Notes under the pieces: generated by a model | What the model was told of the DNA's origin: nothing | Databases searched by the model: none | What the model saw: only the letters and a program-made list of their open reading frames with translations | Assembly: GCA_021803025.1 (NCBI GenBank) | Contig: JAJZQV010000010.1 | Location: forward strand, 1-53,093 | Length of the DNA stretch: 53,093 nt | DNA from: Actinomycetes bacterium | GTDB taxonomy: Bacteria > Actinomycetota > Actinomycetes > Propionibacteriales > Propionibacteriaceae | Reading direction: 5' to 3' | Shown: piece after piece, positions 36,993-46,597 of the stretch | Layout: the number at the start of each line of letters is the position of its first letter | How positions within the stretch are numbered: position 1 is the stretch's first letter | Position numbers and translations under genes: made by a program

Positions 36993-37070
36993 GGCTCCAG
37001 GCTAGTGGCGAGGGCTCGTCAGGCCCGGGCGCGGCGAGGGACACTGTCGACGGCGGGCACGGTTGCGGGC

Positions 37071-38408
37071 TCAGTCGCGGCGCGTCGGGACCTTGGAGGG
37101 GTCCGGCAGCTGGGGGTCGGGCCGCGTGAACGCCCACTCGGGGTCGGTGAGCATGCGTGCGCCCGACAGCCCGGCGATCATCGCGATGACGACGAGGACC
37201 GTCGAGACTCCGGACTGGATCGCGCTGTTCACATCTGCGCGGTCGAAGTAGATGAGCGTGCGCAGCGCCGAGGACCCGGGGATCGAGACGAGCAGGGTCG
37301 GCACGGTCATGATGATCTTCGTCATCGAGAACAGCCGGGCCGCGAGCGCGCAGAGCAGCCCGAAGATGACGCAGGCCACGAACGTCGCCACGTGAGCCTT
37401 GACGCCGTTGTCGAGCATGACGAGCCGCGGTACGTTGCCGAGCACCGCGACGACGCCGGACGCGAGCGCCGTCGTGAAAGGCACGTTGAACATCGTCGCC
37501 CACCCGAAGACGGCGAAGAAGCTCGCCGCCACCCGTGCGGTCCACACGAGCACGGGACTCCCGGTCACCGCCGCCACCGGGTCGGGGGACACGCCGGCGA
37601 GCACCGCGACCAGCCAGACGCCGATGGCGATTGCGAGCACGACCAGGGCCGCGTACGTGAGGCGCGGAACTCCGACGTCGAGGTCGACGCGGGTGAGGTC
37701 CAACCCCGCGGTGACCAGGGGGAACCCCGGGATGAGGAAGATCGAGGCGCAGATGAAGCCCGCGGCGAAGCGAGGGCTGGGAGAGCCGAGCAGGCCGGTG
37801 AGGACCGCGTCGAAGCCCACGTACGCTCCCGACGCGATCGCGGCCGAGGTGAGGACGACGGCCAGCGTGTTGAGCTGGAGCCTCGTGAACGTCCGGTGCA
37901 GCCCGTACGCGAGAGCGGATGCGGGGAGGACCGTCACCGCCTCCCGTACCCCGCCGTTCGACAGCACCGCCACGGAGGCGCACGCGAGGGCCACGAGGAC
38001 GACGAGGAGCCAGCCGGGGTAGCGGCGTGGCGTCCGCTCGATGACGTCGAGACGGTCCTCGACGTCCGCGACGGTGGCCCGCTGCGGCAGGTCGTGGGCG
38101 AACGACTGGAGCATCGAGATCCGGTCGGCGTTGACGCCCGGGCGGGTCTCGGCCACCTGGGTACGGAAGATGCCCCGTCGGCCCACGGTCAGCACGATGT
38201 TCGTGAACGTGACCTGGGCGTGGTGCTGCTCGACCCCGACCGTCCGGGCGACGGCGCCCATGACCTCGCGCACCCGGAGCCCGCTCGTGCCGGCGCCCAG
38301 CATGAGGCTCCCGGCGCGCAGGACGACGTGGGAGCGCCGGATCAGGTGGAGCGGCTCGAGCCTGTCCTCGTACTCGTGCTCGCTGTACTCGGGGTCCCGG
38401 TCCTCCAC
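37071..38408 (-). CDS. ThrE family threonine/serine exporter
   Basis: Read from the GTG at 38408, the 445-aa protein has a soluble N-terminal half (about 1-140) and ten or so membrane segments, the two-part ThrE layout (PF06738 plus PF12821). Motifs such as SLMLGAGTSGLRVREVM and FLIPGFPLVTAGLDL are typical. The family exports threonine and serine by proton exchange in Corynebacterium. The GTG follows TAGCGT plus 7 bases (leaderless). A longer frame starting at 38663 would translate the 21-bp minisatellite as LSPSAQV repeats and overlap the next gene, so it is rejected. Confidence 0.88.
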   Translation of the reverse strand: MEDRDPEYSEHEYEDRLEPLHLIRRSHVVLRAGSLMLGAGTSGLRVREVMGAVARTVGVEQHHAQVTFTNIVLTVGRRGIFRTQVAETRPGVNADRISMLQSFAHDLPQRATVADVEDRLDVIERTPRRYPGWLLVVLVALACASVAVLSNGGVREAVTVLPASALAYGLHRTFTRLQLNTLAVVLTSAAIASGAYVGFDAVLTGLLGSPSPRFAAGFICASIFLIPGFPLVTAGLDLTRVDLDVGVPRLTYAALVVLAIAIGVWLVAVLAGVSPDPVAAVTGSPVLVWTARVAASFFAVFGWATMFNVPFTTALASGVVAVLGNVPRLVMLDNGVKAHVATFVACVIFGLLCALAARLFSMTKIIMTVPTLLVSIPGSSALRTLIYFDRADVNSAIQSGVSTVLVVIAMIAGLSGARMLTDPEWAFTRPDPQLPDPSKVPTRRD

Positions 38409-38450
38409 GAGGACCACGCTAGCCCTGCGGCGCCTCGCCGGTCCGCCCCC

Positions 38451-38556
38451 GCTCGGGGAGAGAACCTGTGCGCTCGGGGAGAGGACTTGTGCGCTGGGGG
38501 AGAGAACCTGTGCGCTCGGGGAGAGGAGCTGTACAGGTCGGGGAGGGGAGCTGTAC
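38451..38556. repeat. 21-bp tandem repeat (minisatellite), 5 units
   Basis: The unit is GCTCGGGGAGAGAACCTGT plus GC, with units at 38451, 38472, 38493, 38514 and a diverged 22-bp unit at 38535-38556. It lies between the VOC gene's stop and the ThrE start (both minus strand), 43 bases upstream of the ThrE GTG. It may influence the spacing of an upstream promoter. There are no spacers, so it is not CRISPR. Confidence 0.88.
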
Positions 38557-38584
38557 GGACTCAGCCCCAGTCGTACAGGCGGCG

Positions 38585-39310
38585 TCAGCGGGGCGAACCG
38601 GTGCCCGGGTCGCGGTCCGTGAGGCAGTAGACCCTGCCGACGGGGTCGCGCATCACCGTCCACTGCGGGTACGTGGCGACGACCTCCGCCCCCGCCCGTA
38701 CATGGCGAGCCGTCTCGGCTGCGCGGTCCCGCGTGGCGAAGTCGACGTGGGCGGACGCCGGCGTCTCGTCATCGCGGCGCTGGAGCAGGATCCGTACGGG
38801 CATCTCCTCCGGCCGCCCCAACGAGACGAACTCGTCGTCGTCGCGGATCTCGGACGCCGTCCACGACGTGAGGTCGCGCCAGAACGCGACCTCGGCCTCG
38901 AACTGGGAGCGGGGGATGTCGAGGCAGGCCTGGTCGGCGATCGAGTCGACGTCCCTGTCGACCTCGCCGCCCTCACCGACAGTGGCACAGAAGACGATCC
39001 CGGCCGGCGATCGTAGGACTACGACGTCGTGGTAGGTGGCCTGTACGGTCGCACCGAGCTCCAGCGCTCGCTCCACGAGGACGGCGCGGTCGGCGGTGTC
39101 GAGGTCGAGGTGGACGCCGCCTGGCCCGTCATCCACGGCCTGTACCTTGAGCCACGGGTGCCCGGACCTCGGGAGGAGCGTGGCGAACTGTCCGTGCTCA
39201 CCCCGTACGGGCGACAGGGTCGACGACGTGACGTCCCCCCAGAACGCCCACGACTCGGCGGCCTGGGGCGCGGGGGTGTCGAGGAACAGGTACATCCAGC
39301 GGATCGTCAT
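38585..39310 (-). CDS. two-domain VOC (glyoxalase/dioxygenase-fold) protein
   Basis: The 241-aa protein contains two consecutive VOC-like domains (about 1-115 and 120-230), each with the beta-alpha-beta-beta-beta pattern and ending in VVVLRSPAGIVFCA and WTVMRDPVGRVYCLTDRDP. This tandem arrangement is found in many uncharacterised actinobacterial VOC proteins. Candidate metal ligands are few, so it may bind a ligand without catalysis. The start is the ATG at 39310. It precedes ThrE on the same strand, beyond the minisatellite. Confidence 0.8.
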   Translation of the reverse strand: MTIRWMYLFLDTPAPQAAESWAFWGDVTSSTLSPVRGEHGQFATLLPRSGHPWLKVQAVDDGPGGVHLDLDTADRAVLVERALELGATVQATYHDVVVLRSPAGIVFCATVGEGGEVDRDVDSIADQACLDIPRSQFEAEVAFWRDLTSWTASEIRDDDEFVSLGRPEEMPVRILLQRRDDETPASAHVDFATRDRAAETARHVRAGAEVVATYPQWTVMRDPVGRVYCLTDRDPGTGSPR

Positions 39311-39374
39311 GCGGCGATCCTGCCCGGCAGGGTTCGCCGACGCGAGGAGGCCCGACGTGAGGAGGCCCGAGGCG

Positions 39375-40271
39375 TCACGTGGGGAGTCCTTCGCGGAGCT
39401 GAACCTGACGAGGGCCGGACCGCGGGCTGTAGCTCGTGACCTCCTCGGGCACGCGCAGCCGGTCGATGTGGAGCCACGACCGTGCGAGGTCGGGGTCGAC
39501 CTCGTCGCTCGTCACGCCTGCGACCTCGTCGAGCAGCTCCAGGTCCGTCTCCTGCAAGGGGCCGGTCAGCAGCCCATACTCGTCCCAGAGCACCATCTTG
39601 CGTCGTCCGAGAGCGGCGAGGTCGAGGACGAGGTTGTGGGCGAGGTACGGCCAGGACCGGAACGCGGGCTCCTCGAGGCCGGGGTTCACCACGAAGCGCT
39701 CGTGGTCGAGCCGGCCCGTACGTGCGGCCCGCCACGCCACCCCGCCCGTGAGGAACCGGTCGCGGGCGACGTCCAGGACGGGGAGGACGTCGGTCACGGC
39801 GTCGCGGAAGTCGGCCGGCACCTGCGCCTCGACGAGCCGCCACCGGTTCTGGTCGGCGTCCCAGACCTCCGCGACGACGTGGTCGAGCCACCATCCGTCG
39901 ACGAAGTAGCCGGAGAACCCCACCCTGCTGCGGGCGGGGATCCCGTGGGCGCGCGCGAACGAGACGAAGAGCGCCGTGAAGTCTCGGCAGCAGCCGACGA
40001 ACCGCTCGGAGGGCTGCCGGGGCTCACTCAAGGGCGCCGAGGACCGCTCGTGAAGGATCGCAAGGATGTCGTCGCCGTAGCGGGTGTCGACCTCCTTCGC
40101 CCGCTCCGGCGGGATGCCGTTGGCCTCGAACTCCCCGTCGGCCCAGTAGTGGAAGACGAGCTAGGAGGACGCCCGGCGCAGGGACGCCACATCACCCGGA
40201 AGCTCCGCGACCCAGGAGGCGAACGCGCCCGGGTCCGTCACGGGGCTCTGCGCGAGGTACCTCTCGGTCAT
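39375..40271 (-). pseudogene. transglutaminase-like domain gene interrupted by an in-frame TAG
   Basis: The frame from the ATG at 40271 is open for 298 codons apart from a TAG at codon 37 (40163-40161), between LRRASS and LVFHYWADG. After the stop it reads a transglutaminase-like protein: FVGCCRDFTALFVSFARAHGIPARSR (catalytic Cys), WWLDHVVAEVWD (His) and the following Asp region. Gln (CAG) to TAG is a one-base change and would suit this position. TACGCT lies 7 bases before the ATG, so the promoter and start look intact. Reinitiation at GTG/ATG sites downstream (for example 40031) could give a truncated but catalytic-domain-complete protein, so it may not be fully dead. Confidence 0.75.
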
Positions 40272-40326
40272 GAGGCCGAGCGTAATTCGGCACAACGACA
40301 GATCCCAGGCGCCAGCCCAGTTCTAC

Positions 40327-40347
40327 ATACCCCATGGGGTATACGAT
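40327..40347 (+). promoter_or_regulatory. second CsoR/CstR-like operator with -10 box
   Basis: ATACCCC-AT-GGGGTAT (40327-40342) is a perfect 7-2-7 inverted repeat whose half-sites are identical to those at 4189-4204. It touches TACGAT (40342-40347), a -10 box 6 bases before the GTG of the membrane protein. The geometry is the same as at the first site: operator directly upstream of and overlapping the -10. A CsoR-family repressor encoded elsewhere would control both. Confidence 0.7.
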
Positions 40348-40353
40348 GGGCAC

Positions 40354-40773
40354 GTGACCGAGACACCGCAGGCTTCTGGCTCCTCACTCATCCCGCGGAC
40401 TCCATCGGCGCTGCCCCGACGAGTGGTCGTCGGTGTCGTGCTGGCGCCGATCGCGTTCTGGGCGCTCGTCACTGCGGCTGGCGGCCTGGCAGGTGCGTCG
40501 GTCGAGTGGGTCGTCCTCGTCGCGCTCGCCTCGGCGTTCGGGGCGGCCGGTCTTGCCACGTACGTACCGGGACCAGGTGCGGGCCGTACTCCCGTCTGGG
40601 GCTGCGCCCCGTGCGCCGCGGCGGCGGCAGCGTCGCTGCCGCTGGCAGCCCTGATGCTCCACCTGAACCCGCTCCAGATCTCCTCTGCGGGCATGTCCGC
40701 CCTCGTGACGGGGCTGGGACTCGTGCAGCGCCTCCGCGACCCCAAGGCCTGTCCGACGCGGCCGACGGCCTGA
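40354..40773 (+). CDS. small membrane protein with CxxC, under a CsoR-like operator
   Basis: The 139-aa protein (GTG at 40354; a 28-codon longer frame would run through the operator and -10) has about three to four hydrophobic segments and a WGCAPCAA motif near residue 84, plus a C-terminal Cys. I do not recognise the family. The CxxC in a membrane segment, with the copper/sulfur-type operator overlapping its promoter, suggests a role in metal or sulfane-sulfur handling. The transcript is leaderless. It is divergent from the transglutaminase-like pseudogene. Confidence 0.7.
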   Translation: MTETPQASGSSLIPRTPSALPRRVVVGVVLAPIAFWALVTAAGGLAGASVEWVVLVALASAFGAAGLATYVPGPGAGRTPVWGCAPCAAAAAASLPLAALMLHLNPLQISSAGMSALVTGLGLVQRLRDPKACPTRPTA

Positions 40774-40829
40774 AGGCTCGATGCCGGCGCCGCCGGGCCC
40801 CGCTCACGCATCGCGGATCAGACGCGTCT

Positions 40830-40899
40830 CCACTGAGTGGCAGAAACTCGGTCTGCGATTCACAGAGGGATCCGCGGCCCGATTTCCGCCACTCAATGG
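40830..40899. repeat. 70-bp hairpin element A, downstream of the DUF559-like gene
   Basis: Arms CCACTGAGTGGCAGAAA and ATTTCCGCCACTCAATGG pair around a central loop. It begins CCA and ends TGG, and its end is 6 bases from the stop codon of the nuclease-domain gene. It aligns without gaps to the element at 41824-41893 (70 versus 70 bp, about 73% identity by hand). Confidence 0.75.
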
Positions 40900-40905
40900 C
40901 GGGCG

Positions 40906-41721
40906 TCAGCTCGCGAGCGGCGGCCGCCGGTACCGCCGCGTCCGCAGATGCTGCAGGAGCAGGGCCTGCGTGTCGGTCCAGGTCAGGAAGACCTGCTCCC
41001 ACGTCAGTCTCACGACGCGGTAGCCGAGCGCGGTCGCGTGGAGGTCGCGGGAGCGGTCCCCGCGGTAGTGGGCCTCTCCCGTGTGGTGCGCATGCGAGTC
41101 GCACTCGACGATGAGCGACTCGCCGACGAGCAGGTCCACACGACCCACACCGAGGATGCGCACCTGTGGCCGTACGCGGTAGCCGAGCCGAGCCAGGAAC
41201 AGCCGCACCCGCGTCTCGGTGCCGGACTCCGAGCGCGCGTCGAAGCGGGCCAGCTGCTCCGCGACCGGCTTCGGGCGTTCAGCGATCAGCTCGGACACTG
41301 TTGCCTCGGACACGAGCCGCAGGTGGCACGCGGACTCCAGCACGATCAACGACGTCTCCACGTCATGGTGACGCAGGACCTGCCTGAGGCACTCGACCAC
41401 GTCGTAGCGGATCGCCTCACGTTCCCAGAGTCGCCCGCGGGGTAGCGGGTGATGTATGCCGGTGACGCCCGCCCGCTGCCAGCGGGGCGTGATGAGGTGG
41501 GGGTGTGTGGTCGGGGGGACCCACACGCCGTGGTCGCGAAGCGCAGTGAGGCAGCCGATCCGGCCACCCCGTGCCGCAGCCGCCAGCTCGTCGCCGGAGC
41601 AGCCACCCGCGTCGTACCAGCCGCGTGACAGTCGGCGAAGAGACCCGCGTGCGATCGCCTCGCGGATGGCGTGTCTCGTCCATCCGCACTCGAGCAGGGC
41701 TGCATACGTCACGGGGGGCAT
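40906..41721 (-). CDS. AbiEi-like N-terminus plus DUF559/Vsr-like endonuclease-fold protein
   Basis: The 271-aa protein has an N-terminal winged-helix-like region (about 1-80) with WTRHAIREAIARGSLRRLSRGWY, the style of AbiEi antitoxin-type domains, and a C-terminal nuclease-like region (about 190-260) with the pattern GRVDLLVG...IVECDSHAHH...RDLHATALGYRVVRLTW, as in DUF559/Vsr-type PD-(D/E)XK proteins. Actinobacterial genomes often carry many such paralogues of unknown function. It is bracketed by two related 70-bp hairpins. The ATG at 41721 is the natural start. Nuclease activity and targets are unproven. Confidence 0.75.
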   Translation of the reverse strand: MPPVTYAALLECGWTRHAIREAIARGSLRRLSRGWYDAGGCSGDELAAAARGGRIGCLTALRDHGVWVPPTTHPHLITPRWQRAGVTGIHHPLPRGRLWEREAIRYDVVECLRQVLRHHDVETSLIVLESACHLRLVSEATVSELIAERPKPVAEQLARFDARSESGTETRVRLFLARLGYRVRPQVRILGVGRVDLLVGESLIVECDSHAHHTGEAHYRGDRSRDLHATALGYRVVRLTWEQVFLTWTDTQALLLQHLRTRRYRRPPLAS

Positions 41722-41823
41722 GCGGGGAGCATGCCGTTGCCGGGATGCCCAGCGAAAGGGAAGCGAGGCCGTCCTGTGGACAAGTCCGGGAACTCGAACC
41801 AGACGCGAGGGGACCGCCTACAT

Positions 41824-41893
41824 CCATTCAGTGGCAGACAGCCGCACCGCGATGTGTAGAGCGATCAGCGGCGCGGTTTCTGCCAGTGAATGG
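41824..41893. repeat. 70-bp hairpin element B, upstream of the DUF559-like gene
   Basis: Arms CCATTCAGTGGCAGA and TCTGCCAGTGAATGG pair, extended by GCCGC/GCGGC. It has the same length as element A. At position 6 and its partner 65, A has G-C and B has C-G, so the pair is kept by two changes. It lies between the nuclease-domain gene's start and the end of rmlCD. Confidence 0.75.
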
Positions 41894-41905
41894 ATGCGAC
41901 CTCGC

Positions 41906-43279
41906 TCAGAGCACGCCGAGGTCGTACACGGGCACGACGTACCCGGTCGCCTCCAGCTTGGACAGGTCCAGCGTGCTCCGCGCAGGGCGGGGGGCGATGT
42001 GGCCCTTGCCGGCGTAGTACGTCTCGGTCGAGACGGGCGTCACGTCGTCGGCCGAGCGTCCCGCCCGCGCGAACACGGCCTTCGCGATGTCCGCCCAGCT
42101 GATCTCGTCGCCACCGTCCGTGCAGTTGTACGTGCCGTACGGCGCGTTCGTCCTCACCAGGTGCGCGATCGCGGCGGCCAGGTTCGAGGTGTGCGTGAGC
42201 CGTCCCACCTGGTCGTCGACCACGCTCGGGGAGATGCCGCGCGCCGCGAGGTCGGCCATCGTGCGGAGGAAGTTCTTGCCGTCCCCGACGACCCAGCTCG
42301 TACGGAGCAGGTAGTGGCGCGGCGTCACCGAGACCGCGAGGTCGCCGGCGGCCTTGGACTGCCCGTACACCGACAGGGGCGCCAGGTCGTCGTCCTCCGT
42401 CCAGCCACTCTTCGTCCCGTCGAACACGTAGTCGCTCGACACGTGCACGAGCGTCTGCCTGTGCTGGGACGCGATCCGGGCGAGCATCGCCGGTACGGTC
42501 GCGTTCGCCTTCCACGCACCCGCCCGCCCGTCGGGGGTCTCGGCCCCGTCGACGTTCGTCCAGGCGGCCGCGTTGAGGACGAGGTGGTACTCCGCCCACG
42601 GCCACGCCTCGACCTGCGCCGGGTCCGTGAGGTCGAGCTCGTCGAGGTCGACGCTCGTCGCGCCGGGGAACTCGACGGCCAGCGCGCGTCCGAGCTGGCC
42701 CTTGCCACCGAGGATGAGCGTCTTGAGCGGCGGGACGTGCCTCGCGTCCGCGAGCCGCGGATGCGCGAGGTCCTTCTCCGAGATCTGCACCTGGTTGAGC
42801 GGGATCGGCCAGGGGATCGCGATGGTCTCGTCGGCGAGGTTCACGTACGAGTACTCGCTGATGAGCGCGGGCGACCAGTGGTCGTTGACGAGGTAGCTGT
42901 ACGTGACGTTCTCGGTGAGCGTCTGGTACGCGTTGCCGACTCCGCGCGGCACGAAGACGGCGACCGACTCGTCGACCTCGGTGGTGAAGACCGTCCCGTA
43001 CCCGGGCCCCTCACGCAGGTCGACCCAGGCACCGAAGTAGCGGCCCTGCGCCGACGAGACGAACTTGTCCCACGGCTCCGCGTGGATGCCGCGGGTCGTG
43101 CCGACCTCGGCGTTGTACGACATGTTGTTCTGCACCGGGCCGAAGTCCGGCAGCCCGAGAGCCACCATCTTCTCCCGCTGCCAGTTCTCCTTGAACCAGC
43201 CGCGGTTGTCGCCGTGCACCACCAGGCGGACGACGAGCATCCCCTCGATCGGGGTCTTCTCGACGGTCAGCTCAGCCAT
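41906..43279 (-). CDS. rmlCD: bifunctional dTDP-4-dehydrorhamnose 3,5-epimerase / reductase fusion
   Basis: The 457-aa protein joins an RmlC-like cupin (about 1-180; GTTRGIHAEPWDKFVS with the active-site His, then the VTYSYLVNDHWSP Tyr region) to an RmlD reductase (about 187-457; Rossmann motif ILGGKGQLGRAL, LVHVSSDYVFDGT, YGQSKAAGD with the YxxxK). Together they convert dTDP-4-keto-6-deoxyglucose to dTDP-rhamnose. The fusion is known in actinobacteria. It follows rmlB by 4 bases, so they form one operon. Confidence 0.93.
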   Translation of the reverse strand: MAELTVEKTPIEGMLVVRLVVHGDNRGWFKENWQREKMVALGLPDFGPVQNNMSYNAEVGTTRGIHAEPWDKFVSSAQGRYFGAWVDLREGPGYGTVFTTEVDESVAVFVPRGVGNAYQTLTENVTYSYLVNDHWSPALISEYSYVNLADETIAIPWPIPLNQVQISEKDLAHPRLADARHVPPLKTLILGGKGQLGRALAVEFPGATSVDLDELDLTDPAQVEAWPWAEYHLVLNAAAWTNVDGAETPDGRAGAWKANATVPAMLARIASQHRQTLVHVSSDYVFDGTKSGWTEDDDLAPLSVYGQSKAAGDLAVSVTPRHYLLRTSWVVGDGKNFLRTMADLAARGISPSVVDDQVGRLTHTSNLAAAIAHLVRTNAPYGTYNCTDGGDEISWADIAKAVFARAGRSADDVTPVSTETYYAGKGHIAPRPARSTLDLSKLEATGYVVPVYDLGVL

Positions 43280-43283
43280 CGCG

Positions 43284-45213
<1,930 letters not shown>

Positions 45214-45282
45214 GGCGCTCGGGCAGAGCCAGGACCCGGGGCCGCTCGTCGCAGGGAAACTCGGCGGCAGAAGGGGCCTCCC

Positions 45283-46278
45283 TCAGTACCCGAGCAGCTC
45301 CTTGCGCTTGGGGATCCAGGCGATCGCGTCGCGGATGCCGTCGGCGACCGTCAGCTCGGCCGTCCAGCCCAGCTCACGGCGGGCCGTGTCGACGACCGCG
45401 TACGCACCGAGCACGTCGCCGGGACGCGCGGGCCCCTCGGCGATCTTCAATGGCTCGCCCGTGGCGGCCTGGAACGCCTCGGCGAGCTCACGTACCGAGA
45501 CTCCTTCACCGCGGCCGATGTTGATGACCCGGAAGGGGTCGTCCGCGACCACGGTGTCGAAGCGCTCGATCGCCGCGACGTGGGCCTTCGCGAGGTCCCA
45601 CACGTGCAGGTAGTCGCGGATGCCCGTGCCGTCGGGGGTGTCCCAGTCGCAGCCGGTGATCGTGAACGTACCGCCCTCGAGCCACGCGTCGAGCATCTTG
45701 CCAAGGACGTGGGACGGGTGGGGGCGCTGCTGGCCCGTACGCATCGAAGGGTCGGCGCCGATGGGGTTGAAGTAGCGCAGGGCGACCGCGCGGAGGTCCG
45801 AGCCGTGGGCCACGTCGGACAGCGCCATCTCCATGACGAGCTTCGTCCGTGCGTACGGGCTGCCCGGCGCGACGGGCGACTCCTCGGTGACCGCGAGCCG
45901 GCCGTCGGTGGGGGCGCCGTACAGGGACGCCGAGGACGAGAACACGATCCGGTTCATGCCATGGCGGGCCATGGCGGCGAGCAGGTCCAGCGTCTTGCCC
46001 ACGTTGTTCTCGTAGTAGAACAGGGGCTCCGCGACCGACTCCGGGACGATGATGGCTGCCGCGCAGTGGACCACGACGTCGATCTCGTGCTCCCCGAAGA
46101 CCCTGTCCATGAGCTGGGAGTCGGCGATGTCGCCCTGGTAGGCGGTACGACCGGTGACGAACTCCGGCCGTCCCTCGGAGTAGTCGTCGACGATGACGAC
46201 CTCATGGCCCGCATCGAGGCAGGCGGACGCGATGGTGCTCCCGATGTAGCCGGCGCCGCCGGTGATGAGTACGCGCAC
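45283..46278 (-). CDS. galE: UDP-glucose 4-epimerase
   Basis: The 331-aa protein has VLITGGAGYIGSTIASACL (NAD site), VHCAAAIIVPESV, SSSASLYG and SPYARTKLVME with YxxxK, and the GEGVSVRELAEAF end region. It interconverts UDP-glucose and UDP-galactose, probably feeding surface glycans alongside the rml genes. The GTG at 46278 is 6 bases after TAGTGT (leaderless). It is convergent with rmlA across 69 bp. Confidence 0.92.
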   Translation of the reverse strand: MRVLITGGAGYIGSTIASACLDAGHEVVIVDDYSEGRPEFVTGRTAYQGDIADSQLMDRVFGEHEIDVVVHCAAAIIVPESVAEPLFYYENNVGKTLDLLAAMARHGMNRIVFSSSASLYGAPTDGRLAVTEESPVAPGSPYARTKLVMEMALSDVAHGSDLRAVALRYFNPIGADPSMRTGQQRPHPSHVLGKMLDAWLEGGTFTITGCDWDTPDGTGIRDYLHVWDLAKAHVAAIERFDTVVADDPFRVINIGRGEGVSVRELAEAFQAATGEPLKIAEGPARPGDVLGAYAVVDTARRELGWTAELTVADGIRDAIAWIPKRKELLGY

Positions 46279-46384
46279 AGCGACACACTATCGGCGCACC
46301 TGTGGCCGGACCCCAGGACCGGCTGTGGTCTTCGCCCTCCCTGCGCGCGCGTGGTCCGACGCGTCCGGCACGACGTGCCTGGCA

Positions 46385-46544
46385 CCCCGAAGTTGTCGTC
46401 ATTCCTGGGGTCCCAGCGGCCGATCCCTTGGCATCCTCCGAACTTGTCGCCAAGGGGCCCGAAACCCCGGGAATGGCGACAGCTTTGGAGGACGGAGGTC
46501 TGACCGCCCGGAACGCCGGCCGAATGACGACCATTTCGGAGGAC
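46385..46544. repeat. cluster of four related ~21-bp units in two inverted pairs
   Basis: Four imperfect copies of GGAATGRCGACAACTTCGGAGG occur at 46385-46405 (minus), 46434-46455 (minus), 46469-46493 (plus) and 46522-46544 (plus). The inner pair forms a 60-base hairpin with arms of about 28 bp, and the outer pair can close around it. This fills most of the 319-bp gap between galE and the TetR gene. It resembles REP-type clusters in style and could also end tetR transcription. No open frame was found here. Confidence 0.7.
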
Positions 46545-46597
46545 AGCCCCGACATAATGTGCGCAGCCGGACCGGAGCCCGCCCCGCCAGCGGGCCG

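Noticed and set aside
38409-38663. N-terminal extension of the ThrE gene with LSPSAQV repeats
   Set aside because: It comes from the 21-bp minisatellite, overlaps the VOC gene, and a leaderless GTG start fits downstream.
40161-40163. Programmed stop-codon readthrough or pyrrolysine at the TAG in the transglutaminase-like gene
   Set aside because: No known readthrough context follows, no pyrrolysine genes are seen, and a point mutation from CAG is simpler.
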